Position numbers and translations under genes: made by a program | Part shown: positions 11,739-22,624 of the stretch, piece after piece | Layout: the number at the start of each line of letters is the position of its first letter | Numbering within the stretch: the stretch's first letter is position 1 | Assembly (NCBI GenBank): GCA_000151295.1 | Contig: GG745329.1 | Location: 2,263,798-2,327,797 of the forward strand | DNA length: 64,000 nucleotides | Source of the DNA: Allomyces macrogynus ATCC 38327 | Lineage: Eukaryota > Blastocladiomycota > Blastocladiomycetes > Blastocladiales > Blastocladiaceae | Direction: 5' to 3' | Notes under the pieces: generated by a model | Told to the model about the DNA's origin: nothing | The model's database searches: none | What the model saw: only the letters and a program-made list of their open reading frames with translations

Positions 11739-13097
11739 ATGCGCGCCATCGACTCGGCGCTCCGTTCCCGGCCCACGTCGCGGTCACAGTCGCCACGCCG
11801 CCCGCAGTACACGCACGCTCCTTTGCTCGACCCCGACTCGCCAACATTGCCCGCCGCTTCCGCACGCGTTTTCGACGACCATGACCACGATTACGGCCGA
11901 GGAACTCCCGCCCTGTCGGACTTGCACGACGACGACGCTCTCTTGCCGCCCGCATGGACACGAGATAGCGACAATGACGATGAGCGCGGCAGGCACGCTC
12001 AATCATCGCATTTCACGTCGTCAACTCATAAGCTCGACGCGGAACGGCACCGAACGCATTACCGCCCGCCGCTGCGCGCGTCGCCCACGTCCTACGAACT
12101 CGACACGCTGTTTGTCGACGAGGGCGAGCCCAGCAGCCATTTGCACGCCGACAGCCGAGCATCACCGGGTGGGGGCGACGTGCCCAACCAAATCACGTCC
12201 GCCGCCGCTGCGCTGATGGCCCAGGGCCCGACTGAACTCGAGTTTCTGCAAATCTTGCTCGACCCGTCATTCTCGCGCCACGACTTGCACTTGCTGGTCG
12301 GCAGTCGCGTCCAACAGTTGATTCGCAACGATGACGCGGGACGATTGCGGAAAATGTCGCCCTTGTCGCTCGCGCTGCGCCGGTTACCGGCCATTATGTT
12401 GACGGTGGCCCTCGAAATGGGTGTGGGTGCCATGGTTGGCACGTTTGGCACGATTCTCGAAAAGCACGTGGTGCTCGTCAATTTCATGCCCATGATCTCG
12501 AGTATTTGTGGTACGTTCTGACGCCATCGAGCCAGCGGCCCGGTCGTCGTTCAAGTCCTAACCCGCAACGCGTCTTTGCCAGGCAACATTGGGCTCCAGT
12601 CGTCCACGTCCACCCTTCGCGCTCTCGCGACAGGCCACGCATCGCACACGTCATGGTCGAGCATTGCATCTGCACTACTTCGCGAAACCGTTGCTACCTT
12701 CTTCCTCGGTATTTTGCTTTGTGCCGGTTTGCTCGGAACCGTATCATTGTGGACAAACAGTTTGCGCATGGGCCTTGGTACGTGATTTTGCGCGTTTCTC
12801 TCCTCTTCGAGCACCGAGACTCACGCAGGGAGCACGACTGATAGTTGCCGGTTCAAGTATTCTTTTGTCTGCCGCAAGTGCAGGACTCATGGGCTCGGTT
12901 GCACCATTGTTCTTCAAATCCATTGGGCTGGACCCAGCGGTTTGTGCCGGACCATTAGGTGCGTATTCGTGGTCTTGCCCCTCCCCAATCGCGATTGCGC
13001 TGACGGTTGTTTCCCTTGACCACACGTAGAAACGGCGGTCCAGGATCTGACGGGCATCTCTATTTACCTGGGCATGGCGAGGTTACTGTTGACATGA
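11739..13097 (+). CDS. MgtE/SLC41-family divalent cation (Mg2+) transporter, single domain
   Basis: Four exons (11739-12510, 12583-12777, 12812-12958, 13030-13097) total 393 codons plus stop in frame. Residues 1-200 are a polar, disordered cytosolic region rich in His and Asp. The following domain matches MgtE in order: LPAIMLTVALEMGVGAMVGT, LEKHVVLVNFMPMISSICGN, GLQSSTSTLRALATGH, a TM pair, and the hallmark GLDPAVCAGPLETAVQDLTG before the last helix. The conserved Asp in DLTG is in the position that lines the Mg2+ pore in bacterial MgtE. Animal SLC41 proteins carry two such domains; only one is present, so the protein probably works as a dimer. The third intron boundary (12778-12811) is only 34 nt long but has GT-AG ends and is required for frame. 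Confidence 0.85.
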
Positions 13098-13168
13098 ATG
13101 CATCGCACCTTGCCAAACATTTGGAGACGAGAACCCTTTCTCATTTCCACCCGAGTCTTTCGATCCAG

Positions 13169-14933
13169 TCAAGTCTGCTGCTCCAACACCGCGCGCCGCA
13201 ACTCCTGCAACGGGTCCACCGGCAACTCCTTCATGACCTGCTCGAGCCGGCCCAACACCTGCGTCTTGCGCGTGAGCGCTTCCACTTGCACCCGCAACGC
13301 GGCCACTTCCGCGCGCGCGGCCTCCACCTCCTGCACCCTCGCCCGCTCGCGCTTCTCGGCCTCGACCGCGCGCTCATTGACTTTCACCACTTCGCACCGC
13401 GAGTCCGCGACCTCGACACGTAAATGCGCCGCTGTCTCGGCCTCGTGGTCCGCGCGATCCCGTTCTGCAGCGACATCGTCGCCCAGCTTCATTTCCAGCG
13501 CCTCGGCGGCTGCCAACTTGTCGCGGCTCTGCGCGAGCGCCGTGTCCCGCTGCACCGCCGCGGCTTTCAGCGCGTCCACCTCGTCCATGAGCTGCCGCAC
13601 CGTCTGCGCGAGCTGTTCGGCGTTGGTTGATTTCGCGGCCAGGTCGGCGGCATGGACCTGCTGCGCGCGCGCCACGTCGGCGTCGGCCTTGGCGGCGCGA
13701 GATGCGAGTTTGGCCGCGTCCTGCATCAGGTCGCGCACTTCGGCCTCGTACCGCCTGAGCAGGTCGGCGTCGTGCGCGCGCGCCATGGTCAGGTGCCGCG
13801 CTTCGGCGGTCAGTTTGGCGCGGTCGGCGTCAGCGTCCTTTAGCTGCTGGTGTACCGCGGCAAGGTCGTGCAGTTGCCGGTCCTTGGTCTCGATTTGGGA
13901 CTACGTCGGCCAAACACGCACTCAGTTTCTGGGCACGCGCGCTCTCCACCCGAAAACACCCAACCTTACCTTGAGCGTCGTAATCATCGCGTGCAAATCG
14001 CCCTGAATCGCCTTCCCCTTCTCCTCGCGCGCGACCACGACCGCCAAATCCCCTGCGACTTTTGCCAACTGCGCCTGACCGAGCGCGACCGTCTGCTGCG
14101 CCGCCTCGAGCTGCTGCTTTTGCCGCGCCAACGCCGTCGTCAACCGCTGGATTTCATTGTCCTTGGCCTCGAGCGCGACCTCGTGGTCGACAGCGGTTTT
14201 GCGTGCGTCGTCGCGCAACTGCGTAATTTCGGCCTCGAGCGACTTGACTTGCGCGGTGAGGGTCTGGATGCGAGCGTCAAGAGTGTGCGCGTCGCGGTGC
14301 GCATCGGCGAGTGCCGATTTGGTCTGGTGCAGTTGGTCTTCGTAGGTCTGGTCGGTGGAGGGCGTCAGTGACTTGCGGCGGGTTGGAAATTAGGATGACT
14401 GTAGGACACGCACATTGCGCAGCGTGACGAGATCGGCTTCGGCTTCCTTGACGGTTGTTGTCTTGTTGTTCCTCCTAGAGCGCCGGGGCCAGGTGAGCGG
14501 AGCGAAACGTGGGCCTCGCCGGGCGACACGGCGGGTACGCACAAGAACCTTGTCTCGAGCTCGAGCAGGTAGATTTGTTGCTGCAAGCTCTTGACCTGGT
14601 CGTCGGGCGCTTTCTTGCCTACGGATGCGCTCGACGGCGCCGACTTGGTGGTTGGTTTGGCCCTGGTGGTGAATAACCATCAGTTTCCACCTGCTCAACC
14701 TCACCTGGTCGTGCCAAGGAGAGAGGACGGCAATGCAATGGTCGTTCACCCACCTACCCTGCGACTTCCTTTTTTGCTTGCCCAAACTTGCCACTCGCGC
14801 CTAGGAACCGACCATGCGCGATCAATGTTGAGTTCAATGTTCGAAACGTCGGATTTTGCGGCAGCGCATCCTTACCGGGGAACACGGTGCCGCGGACCGG
14901 GCCTCGGTTGGGGAACCCACCGGGATTCATCAT
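13169..14933 (-). CDS. Long coiled-coil protein of unknown function
   Basis: Five exons (14933-14758, 14662-14543, 14474-14414, 14371-13970, 13900-13169) join to 496 codons plus stop, all with GT-AG introns. The N-terminus is basic and Gly/Pro-rich (MMNPGGFPNRGPVRG). A segment QQQIYLLELETRFLR follows, then about 380 residues of heptad repeats rich in Ala, Glu, Gln and Arg with few breaks: a rod. It ends ELRRAVLEQQT. Proteins of this shape occur in flagellar, centrosomal and kinetochore structures, and flagellar use would fit a zoosporic fungus, but the sequence alone does not decide. The start could be the ATG at 14933 or 14930. It is convergent with the MgtE-type gene (71 bp between the stops). 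Confidence 0.65.
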
Positions 14934-15489
14934 TTGGACGGCGAGATTAAGAGTGTCGCCGGATAAGTGCTTGGAGAATGGTTGCAGCAAGTTGGGCTAG
15001 TAGGTTGGTGTGGGTTGGACTCAAGCAAGCTGGACTATCGGCGACGTCGTTAACGAAAGAGAGCAAAAACGAGGCGTCTCGCATCCGTCTCACAGCATCA
15101 CAAGACCGCGTTGAGCATAATTACGGTGTTTTGCGGCCGCCCACCACGACGCCGTCGTCGCGGGAGGTCGCTGATCCATGACTGCTCCCTTCTTGGCCCC
15201 TCGCAACGCATCCTGTCCAAGTCACCATCGCACCATTGCGCAGCGTCATGGCGCTGCACCCACCCCTCGCCCGTGACGAGCCGACACCGTCCGCCATGGC
15301 CTGCAGTCGTCAATCAAGCTCCCTGCCCGACGGCGGACTTCACACGGCATCCGATCTGCTGCACAACAACAGAGCACGCTCCGACCCCATCTGCAGATCC
15401 GCGACGGCACCCAAGCCCAACTCGCGGCTTCATCCGGCTTCCGCCACGGACTTTTCCATTGTGAACGTCTACCTGCGCGTGCAGCGCAT

Positions 15490-15885
15490 CCAGCGACGCG
15501 CCGCTGCGCGGCTTCCTCGCGCTGCAGCCGAACAAGACGACCCACGACGCGACGATCCGCTCCGAGAGCGTTCGGCACCGTCCACGTACGTTTGTCTGGT
15601 CCGGGTCGTTACGCGTCGTATGTTGAGTTAACCCGATCCATCCCTCCCAGAAATCGCGCTGATGACAGCCCACGCGCTGCCGTTCGGGGTGGAGAGCACG
15701 CTTCAACTCGCCGCCGAACGCAACCTGCCGCCACAGATCCTCAACGCCGCGGGGCACCATCTCTCGCCGAGTCCCCCACGCCGCCGGGCGAGTACTCTCC
15801 CGAACAACTCGGCGCGATGCTCGACCACGGGCTGGCGCGACTTGAAGCCTTTTCGCACATTCTCAACCTCGACTTGTTCAAATAG
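15490..15885 (+). CDS. Unrecognised locus, 3' two exons only resolved
   Basis: Two coding segments can be supported. One ends at a gtacgt donor at 15586 and carries PLRGFLALQPNKTTHDATIRSE. The other runs from the acceptor at 15650 to the stop at 15883-15885 and carries HALPFGVESTLQLAAERNLPPQ and LGAMLDHGLARLEAFSHILN. The two join in phase (codon CAA). Inside the second segment the frame shifts once near 15773-15777, a run of five C; a sixth C would restore it. Upstream (about 15180-15490) three frames compete and I could not settle the first exon or the start. The product looks helical and soluble. I do not recognise the family; the feature start given is approximate. Confidence 0.4.
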   Translation, partial: PATRRCAASSRCSRTRRPTTRRSAPRAFGTVHVRLSGPGRYASYVELTRSIPPRNRADDSPRAAVRGGEHASTRRRTQPAATDPQRRGAPSLAESPTPPGEYSPEQLGAMLDHGLARLEAFSHILNLDLFK

Positions 15886-16077
15886 ACGAGTGGTTTATTC
15901 AACCGGAGAGCACGACCAGGAGGGAGAGAGAGATGAGGTGGGAAACGAACGAACACACCCAAACCGAATCGAAAAAAGAGGAACACACCGACAGTATGGT
16001 TGGGTAAATCCAGCATCAACGAACCAAATCCAACCAAAAACGTTCAAAAACAAGAAAAAGGCCGAACCGTCGTCAAT

Positions 16078-19000
16078 TTACATGGACGCCAGGTACCCTT
16101 CCATATTGTACGCGTCGTCGTACTGCTGCTGCGCGAGCTCGTCCAGCGACTCGAGCGCAACTGCGGCCGCCGCGGCACTTGCAGGCGGCTTACTCGCCTT
16201 GCCACTCGACTTGGCGTCTCCACCGAGCGAAAACAAGTCGAGCACCTGGTCGGTATCCATCGTCTCGAGCGCGGCGTTCTGCTGATTGACGACCTGACCG
16301 GCAATATGCAGCTTGAACCGCTGCAGCCCCATAATCTTCTCCTCTAGCGTGCCGCGCGTGATCAGCCGGTAGACGTTGACGACGCGCTTCTGCCCGAGCC
16401 GGTGCGCGCGGTCCATGGCCTGCAAGTCCATCATCGGGTTCCAGTCGTGTTCCACGAAAATCACCGTGTCGGCGCCCGTCAAGTTGAGCCCGAGCCCGCC
16501 GGCCGACGTGGTCAGGAGCAGCACGTCGATACTCAGGTCGTCGTTAAATTTCTGCACGAGTCCGTGGCGCATGTTGCGGTCGGTCTGCCCGTCGAGCCGC
16601 AGGTACGAGACGGTCGGCAAGTGCTTGCGGAACAGGTCGTGCTCGATCAGGTCGAGCGTCTGCCGCATCTGGGCGAATATGAGCACGCGGTGCGGCGCGA
16701 TCGGGTCGGCCGAGACCGACGCCGCCGCCGCCGCCGCCGACGACGACTCTTCAGCCACGCCGATCCCGCAGTCCTGCAACAACTGCTTGAGTGCCTGCAG
16801 CTTGGGTGCCTGGTCGAGGTCGTGCAAGTGCGGATCGGCTGCAAGTTTGGCCGCGTCAGGTATCGCGTGCCCCGCGGCCGACTGCAAGTAGAGCAACGGG
16901 TGGTTGGCGATGCGGCGCATTGCGTGCAGCGACTGGAACACGTGCTGCTTTTGCGCGAGCTCGGCCGACTCAATCACTTGTTGGTAGAGTCGCCTCTGCA
17001 ACGGCGTCAAGTCGCAGTAGTGGTCCTGGATGATCTTGGGCGGCAAGTCGTGCAGGACGTCTTCCTTGAGCCGGCGCAGCAGGAACGGCAGGACCTGCCG
17101 GTGCAGCGACTCGAGCGCGGCCAAACCGGCAGCCTGTGCGGCCGACGATTTCTTGGCGTCGCGTGACGCTAAGATCGGACGCGCGTACCGCTCGTTGAAC
17201 TGGTGCTCGGTGCCCAAGAACCCGGGCATCAAAAAGTCGAACAGCGACCACAACTCCAAAACATTGTTCTGGATGGGCGTGCCCGACAGAATCAGCCGGT
17301 GCCGCGCCTGCACTTGCTTGACAGCTTTGGTCGTCTTGGTCTTGCCATTGCGAATCACATGCCCTTCGTCGAGAACACAGTACTCGAACTTCCGCCCGGC
17401 TAACACGTCAATGTCGTTGCGCAGCGTGTCGTACGACGTGATGATCACCGAGAACGAGTCGAGCTGGTCGACGAGCTTGCGCCGTTCCGGCACGCTGCCG
17501 GCATAGCACACCGGGTTCAAATTCGTCGTGTACCGCTGTATCTCGTGCTGCCAGTGACCCGTGAGCGTCGGCGGACATACGACCAACGAAGTGCACTTGC
17601 GCTGCGCGCCGACCGCGTGGTGGTGACTCGCCATGACCGTGATCGTCTGCAACGTCTTGCCGAGCCCCATATCGTCACACAAGATGCCGTGCAGCTGGTA
17701 CCGGTTCAAGAACATCATCCAGTTGATGCCGTCTTGCTGGTACTTGCGGAGCTCGGCCTTGATCTCGACGGGCACGTGGTAGGGCTCAATCGCGCTCGTG
17801 CCAAGCAACTGGCCGATAAACTGCCGCTCCGACTGCCGCTGCGCGACCAGCTCGGCCGGGAAGTCGGGCGGGTCTGGGATCCCTTCCTCGAGCGGCACGA
17901 GCTGGATCAGTGCCGCAAAACTGTTCGTGACCAACCGCCGCACCGCGTCTTCGAAATCGCTCATGGCACCCATGAGCGGCACCACCAGGAAAATAATGTA
18001 CGGCAAAATCTCGTGCCCGAGCTGCGTGACGATGTGGTAGAGCGCCTCGGCCACGCCCTGCCGCGCGGTGGGCGCCGCCGCGTCGCCGAGTTTCGGCAGC
18101 AGGACGCGAATCACGTGCAGCATGGCCCCGCTCGGCACGGCGCGCGTCATGGCCGCAATCGTCTTGGCGGCCATGTGCCGGATCACGGCGAGCGGGTGCG
18201 CGAGGAGCGGCGAGACGCGCTCAAGTTGCGCAAGCAGGTAAATGTGCACGCCAGGCGTCACGTACTGCGCGAGCGTCAAGTTGACCTGCAGGGCATCGAT
18301 AAGAGTCTGCGCCGCCTCCTCGGCCGTGTTCGCGAGCACGGCCGCGTCGTCCGGCACGGGCAGGGCCGCGAGCTTGGTCAGGACCGGCAACCGCGTGAGC
18401 AACTGGTCGGCAAACTCGGTGCACACGTGCCGCAAGACATGGTCGGCGCCGCGGTGCATGATCACGCCAGCATTCACGCCGTCCACGGCCATCGGGATCC
18501 CGTACGCGTCCACGACCTCGTCCCCCACGGGCTTACCTGGCCGTTTCCTGCGCCGGTCGACATTCTCCTCGATCTCGGCCTCGCGCTGCAAGACCGCGAG
18601 CGTCATGTTCCCCGCCGTCTCCTTGTGCGTGGCGACAACGGGCGTCGTGTCCGGGTCCGAACACAGCAGCACCGCGACATTGCCCATGATCTTGACGTTC
18701 ACCTGCTTGCCCTCGCACTGGCGCACGAGCTTGGCGATCGCGCGCGCAGCCAGCTGCTGCAACTCGTCGTTCTCCTCGGTCTTGAGCGACGCCGTCAATG
18801 CACGGACGATCGGGTTCAGTTTCGGCGGGAGGGCCTCAAGCGAGATGAGCGCCGCGGCCAAGTTGGCGTGCACGCGCGTATCGAGCAATGCATCGAGCGC
18901 CTCGTGGTGCGCGAGCGACGCGGTCAGCCCCGCGTGCACTGCCGCCAGCTCCCGCGCGTGCGCGAGCTCGAATCTGTCGATTGGCGGCACCTTACCCCCG

Positions 19001-22000
19001 GTTTCGCGCGCGACAGTCACGCACTCGGCGTAGAGCCGCACGAGCGACTGTGCGAGCTCCTGGTACCGCGCGTGCGCATTGCCGTCGAGCACAAAACGCA
19101 GCCGGTCGACCATACGTTCGGGAGCAGCGGTGCTGGGACCACGGACAAGTCTTGCCTGCAGCGCGAATTCCTGGATCGTGATCGCCGCCATTTGCCGCTG
19201 AAACGCCCAGTCGGCATCGAGGTACTCGGTGAGCTCGACAATCACGGCGTCCGGGCCCAGGTCCGGGCGCCACGACGCAAGACACTGCCCGAGCGCCGTG
19301 GCAGCAAGCAGGCGGCCGTGCTGCACGTCCTTGGACGAGACGACGCTCAGGTCCTGCTTGATCATGGCCGCGTCGAGCCCACCCTGTCCCTGGCCCTGGT
19401 GCTGCTTGGACTTGCGCGCTGCCGGCGGCGCTACTGCAACAGGACTCGGAACGGCTGAATCGGTAAACAGGAGCAAACTCTCGTCGAGCGGCTGCCCGAC
19501 CGGCGTAAACACAAGCTGGAACATGGCCTTGAACAACGGTCCAAACAGCGGCGGGATCGCGCCCTGCGGCTCGAGGTACGCGACAAGCGCCTGCCAGAGG
19601 ACCATGGTCGCGTCGAGCACTTGCCGCATTTCCTCGAGCAAGAAGTTCTGAAACACGTGTCGGATCAGCTCGTGCCGGATCCACCACGTTTCTTGCCGCG
19701 GCGGGACCGTGCGCTCAATCGCCATAAAACTCGTGACCGTTCGCACGGCCGCGTGCCGCACGCACGACAATGGGTGCCGGAAAAACTTGTAGAGCCTTGG
19801 CACGAGGATGGCGAGCGGCAACAGATGCGGCGAGTTGGTGCCGGGTTGTGGGATCAGCACGTCCGTGACCTGCTTGTGTTCGGCGAGTGCCGCGACCAGA
19901 TCCATAACCGACGACGACGACGCCGACAGGTCGTCACACCCGTCGAGGCAGTGACATAGGATATTGAGCAGGTGGTAGAGCTGCTCGGCCGATGCGGTCG
20001 TCACGAGCTTGCCCGTGATGGGCAACAGCGTCGACGAAGCGATCGCACGCACGTCGTCGTCCGGGTGCTGCAACCCGCGCAAGACCACGTCGAGGCTCGG
20101 CGGGTACAGAAATTCCGTCAAGTCGGCGCGCACGGCGAGCACGTACTTGATCCCGAGAAACGCCGACAATTGCATCGACCACGGGTCCGACGTGCCGCCG
20201 TTCCCACTCGCGTGCGCCGACTTGCCACCCGGCTGCTGCGCCGTCGACTCGACCATTTGAATCAAGTGCGCGTGCACGCGCGCCACGTCGTCGGGTTGCA
20301 AGTGCTTGACGAGCGCGCCGAGCGCCTGCGCACACGATTCGCGCACGGGCACGATCACCGTGTCGCCGAGAAAGTCGCTGAACCGGTCGCGGCACAGCAC
20401 GCGCAGCAGGTGCGCGACCAAGTGGTGCAGGTACCGCCGGTTGAGCAGCGTGTTGTCGTGCGGGCTCACGTTGGCGAGCATGCCCGCCCACGGACCTTGG
20501 CTCTTGAGCAGATCGCGCAGGCCAATAGCGGCGCCGTGGCGCACCTCCCAGACCGCATCGCATAGGTCGTGCGCGAGCAAGTCGCACAGCGCCTGGAACG
20601 GCCACTGGTGCGCCGGGTCGCTGGCCACGGCAGCACTCGCGGGCGCGTCAGCGCTGCCGGCAGCAGCATCTGGGTCGGGTTTCGGCTTGAAGCTAACGAC
20701 GACCTTGGTCTCGTCGGCCGGTAGCGGCACCGCAGTGGCAGCAGCGCCGAGCGGTGGTGGTGGCGGCGGTGCAACAGCAGGCGCAGGCACCTGAGTCGCC
20801 GACGCCGACGCCGTGGGCGACGTGTCCACCGACTCGACCGGGTCCACGTCCATGTCCATATCCGCTTCCGGGTCCGGCTTCACGACCGGCCTGACCGTTC
20901 GTGCGCGTTTGGCCGGTCGCGTCGGCGTCGACTGGACCCAGCTCGGCGCGTTCAGGACAGTCGGCGGCGGTGTGCTGCTGCTCGCCATGTCAAGCATCGA
21001 CGACGACGATTTCTTCAGCACTTTCAGCTTGCGCTTGATCTTGTTCTTTTCGCGCGCGCTGAGTGCCGGGTCCTCGAGTGCGGCTTCGAGCGAGGCCACG
21101 TCGTCGCCGCCCGTGCTGCTGCTGCTGCCGCTACCATTGGCCGTGGCCGTCTTAGGCGTCGTCGGGGACCGGCCGGGCGGGTCCGATGGTGGTTTCGGTG
21201 CTGGCGGTGGTGAGCTGGACGGAAACGACGGCGCGCTGACCCAGCTGGCGTGCGCCGCGCGCTTACCCGGTCGAGAGGTGCGCGTCGACGTCGTCGGCGT
21301 CGTCGTTGCGGTGGCAGCAGGTACTGGTTGGGCCGACGCCGGTGCCGCGCCGTTGGTAGCCGTCGCCGCAGCCGATCCCTGTTCGGGCGCGAGAATCGAT
21401 GCTGCCACTAAACACCAGCACATGCGAACACCCAGGTCAATGAAATGAACTTTTTTGCTTGCATCCCCGGTCGCCCGCATGACGTACCGTCCGCAGCCAT
21501 CTCGGCCGACCCCAATCCCAATCGCGACATCAAAAATTGTCGCTGCGCGGCATGGTCGGTCTCGCCCGGGGCGCGCGCGTCGTGCGTGTTCCTCCCACCA
21601 GCCAGCAGGACGGGCCCGGAGGCGAGCGCCCGCAGCGACATTGAACCTCGGTTCGAGTAGTGCCCAAGCACGCCCGTGCGCGACGGCCTGCGCGTCGAGA
21701 CACGTTCTTGCCCCCGATACCGCAGCAACATAGTCCTCGGCCGCGGGCGTCGCCGTCAAGTCGGTCCAGGTGCCCGCAGTGGTCTTGGCAATCGCCTCGA
21801 GCGTTGCGGCCGCGGCCGACCGCGTGTCCCAGTGCTTGGACCGCAGATACGGCAACAAGCGGCGTAACAGGCCCGGGAGCGGATGGTGCCGCGCGGCAGC
21901 TGCGATCTGGGTGGCCGCCGCCTGGCGCAACGCCGCGGTCGACCCGGTGTCGAGCAGCTGGAAGAGCCGGTCGAGCCGCGACGTCTTGGCGCCGCCGCCG

Positions 22001-22035
22001 GTCGTCGAGGGCAACGCCGCGGCGGCTTCGGCCAT
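16078..22035 (-). CDS. MOT1: MOT1/BTAF1: TATA-binding-protein-associated Snf2-type ATPase
   Basis: Removes and redistributes TBP on DNA with ATP energy. About 1,930 residues. The N-terminal and central two-thirds are HEAT repeats that clamp TBP; the C-terminal third is the Snf2 ATPase. ATPase motifs: I in DDMGLGKTLQTI, II as DEGH (VLDEGHVIRNGKT) as is usual for this family instead of DEAH, III LSGTPIQNNVLELWSLF, V LLLTTSAGGLGLNLTGADTVIF, VI DRAHRLGQKR. Exons: 22035 to about 21730; a middle part to 21488 in another frame (SMSLRALASGPVLLAGG, the family's FD..V...G..LLASG segment); and 21407-16078 after a gtacgt/tttag intron. How the first two parts join is unclear: either an intron plus one miscalled base, or two miscalled bases. 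A long low-complexity insert lies at about 20600-21400. TBP itself is encoded 10 kb away. Confidence 0.93.
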   Translation of the reverse strand: MAEAAAALPSTTGGGAKTSRLDRLFQLLDTGSTAALRQAAATQIAAAARHHPLPGLLRRLLPYLRSKHWDTRSAAAATLEAIAKTTAGTWTDLTATPAAEDYVAAVSGARTCLDAQAVAHGRAWALLEPRFNVAAGARLRARPAGWWEEHARRARPGRDRPCRAATIFDVAIGIGVGRDGCGRYVMRATGDASKKVHFIDLGVRMCWCLVAASILAPEQGSAAATATNGAAPASAQPVPAATATTTPTTSTRTSRPGKRAAHASWVSAPSFPSSSPPPAPKPPSDPPGRSPTTPKTATANGSGSSSSTGGDDVASLEAALEDPALSAREKNKIKRKLKVLKKSSSSMLDMASSSTPPPTVLNAPSWVQSTPTRPAKRARTVRPVVKPDPEADMDMDVDPVESVDTSPTASASATQVPAPAVAPPPPPPLGAAATAVPLPADETKVVVSFKPKPDPDAAAGSADAPASAAVASDPAHQWPFQALCDLLAHDLCDAVWEVRHGAAIGLRDLLKSQGPWAGMLANVSPHDNTLLNRRYLHHLVAHLLRVLCRDRFSDFLGDTVIVPVRESCAQALGALVKHLQPDDVARVHAHLIQMVESTAQQPGGKSAHASGNGGTSDPWSMQLSAFLGIKYVLAVRADLTEFLYPPSLDVVLRGLQHPDDDVRAIASSTLLPITGKLVTTASAEQLYHLLNILCHCLDGCDDLSASSSSVMDLVAALAEHKQVTDVLIPQPGTNSPHLLPLAILVPRLYKFFRHPLSCVRHAAVRTVTSFMAIERTVPPRQETWWIRHELIRHVFQNFLLEEMRQVLDATMVLWQALVAYLEPQGAIPPLFGPLFKAMFQLVFTPVGQPLDESLLLFTDSAVPSPVAVAPPAARKSKQHQGQGQGGLDAAMIKQDLSVVSSKDVQHGRLLAATALGQCLASWRPDLGPDAVIVELTEYLDADWAFQRQMAAITIQEFALQARLVRGPSTAAPERMVDRLRFVLDGNAHARYQELAQSLVRLYAECVTVARETGGKVPPIDRFELAHARELAAVHAGLTASLAHHEALDALLDTRVHANLAAALISLEALPPKLNPIVRALTASLKTEENDELQQLAARAIAKLVRQCEGKQVNVKIMGNVAVLLCSDPDTTPVVATHKETAGNMTLAVLQREAEIEENVDRRRKRPGKPVGDEVVDAYGIPMAVDGVNAGVIMHRGADHVLRHVCTEFADQLLTRLPVLTKLAALPVPDDAAVLANTAEEAAQTLIDALQVNLTLAQYVTPGVHIYLLAQLERVSPLLAHPLAVIRHMAAKTIAAMTRAVPSGAMLHVIRVLLPKLGDAAAPTARQGVAEALYHIVTQLGHEILPYIIFLVVPLMGAMSDFEDAVRRLVTNSFAALIQLVPLEEGIPDPPDFPAELVAQRQSERQFIGQLLGTSAIEPYHVPVEIKAELRKYQQDGINWMMFLNRYQLHGILCDDMGLGKTLQTITVMASHHHAVGAQRKCTSLVVCPPTLTGHWQHEIQRYTTNLNPVCYAGSVPERRKLVDQLDSFSVIITSYDTLRNDIDVLAGRKFEYCVLDEGHVIRNGKTKTTKAVKQVQARHRLILSGTPIQNNVLELWSLFDFLMPGFLGTEHQFNERYARPILASRDAKKSSAAQAAGLAALESLHRQVLPFLLRRLKEDVLHDLPPKIIQDHYCDLTPLQRRLYQQVIESAELAQKQHVFQSLHAMRRIANHPLLYLQSAAGHAIPDAAKLAADPHLHDLDQAPKLQALKQLLQDCGIGVAEESSSAAAAAASVSADPIAPHRVLIFAQMRQTLDLIEHDLFRKHLPTVSYLRLDGQTDRNMRHGLVQKFNDDLSIDVLLLTTSAGGLGLNLTGADTVIFVEHDWNPMMDLQAMDRAHRLGQKRVVNVYRLITRGTLEEKIMGLQRFKLHIAGQVVNQQNAALETMDTDQVLDLFSLGGDAKSSGKASKPPASAAAAAVALESLDELAQQQYDDAYNMEGYLASM

Positions 22036-22624
22036 GGTTGTCGGCGTCGTGTCGAGAAGTCAGGTGCGAGTGACTTGGCGTTGTCCAATTCAAGATGGGG
22101 GGTGGATTCCAACAAGACCGACAGATGATCAGGGATCCGGTGTGGTTTGGCGGTTTCGCGGGGTCTTGACGCCGCGCGATAGTGACGCGAGGATGGCGGC
22201 CGCGTTGACGCGATCAGAGTCGGTCGAGGGTCTCGGAAGGGGGATCAGGTCGGCGTCGTGGTGGCGGATCGTGTTGCGACATGGCGGCGAGGTCGCGGGG
22301 CGGCTGTCATTTTTATATGGTGGTGAGCAACCAGAGGGGGAGAAGTTGAAGAGACAAGTGCGACCACGCCTTGCTGATCGGCGCAACGCCAGCCGTTTTT
22401 CGCTGCCGTTTGCTCCACCTCCAGGTGTCGCGTGCATGGCCCAGCCAAACCGGCACACCTGCCACAACCATCGTGCATCCGGGAGGCGAGACGCACGTGC
22501 GGCCCTGCCAGGGCCATCACCACGCCCAGCACTGCACCCACCTCCGCCCGTCCGACTCCGGAGCGCGCCATCCTTTCCACCACCATCAACCTCGGCCTCT
22601 CGAAATCTGCGGCCAGCAACGACC
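22036..22624. other. Bidirectional promoter region between MOT1 and the putative secreted protein gene
   Basis: 589 bp between divergent ATGs. No coding pattern is seen. A possible TATA-like element (tttttatatgg) is at 22310-22320. Confidence 0.35.
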
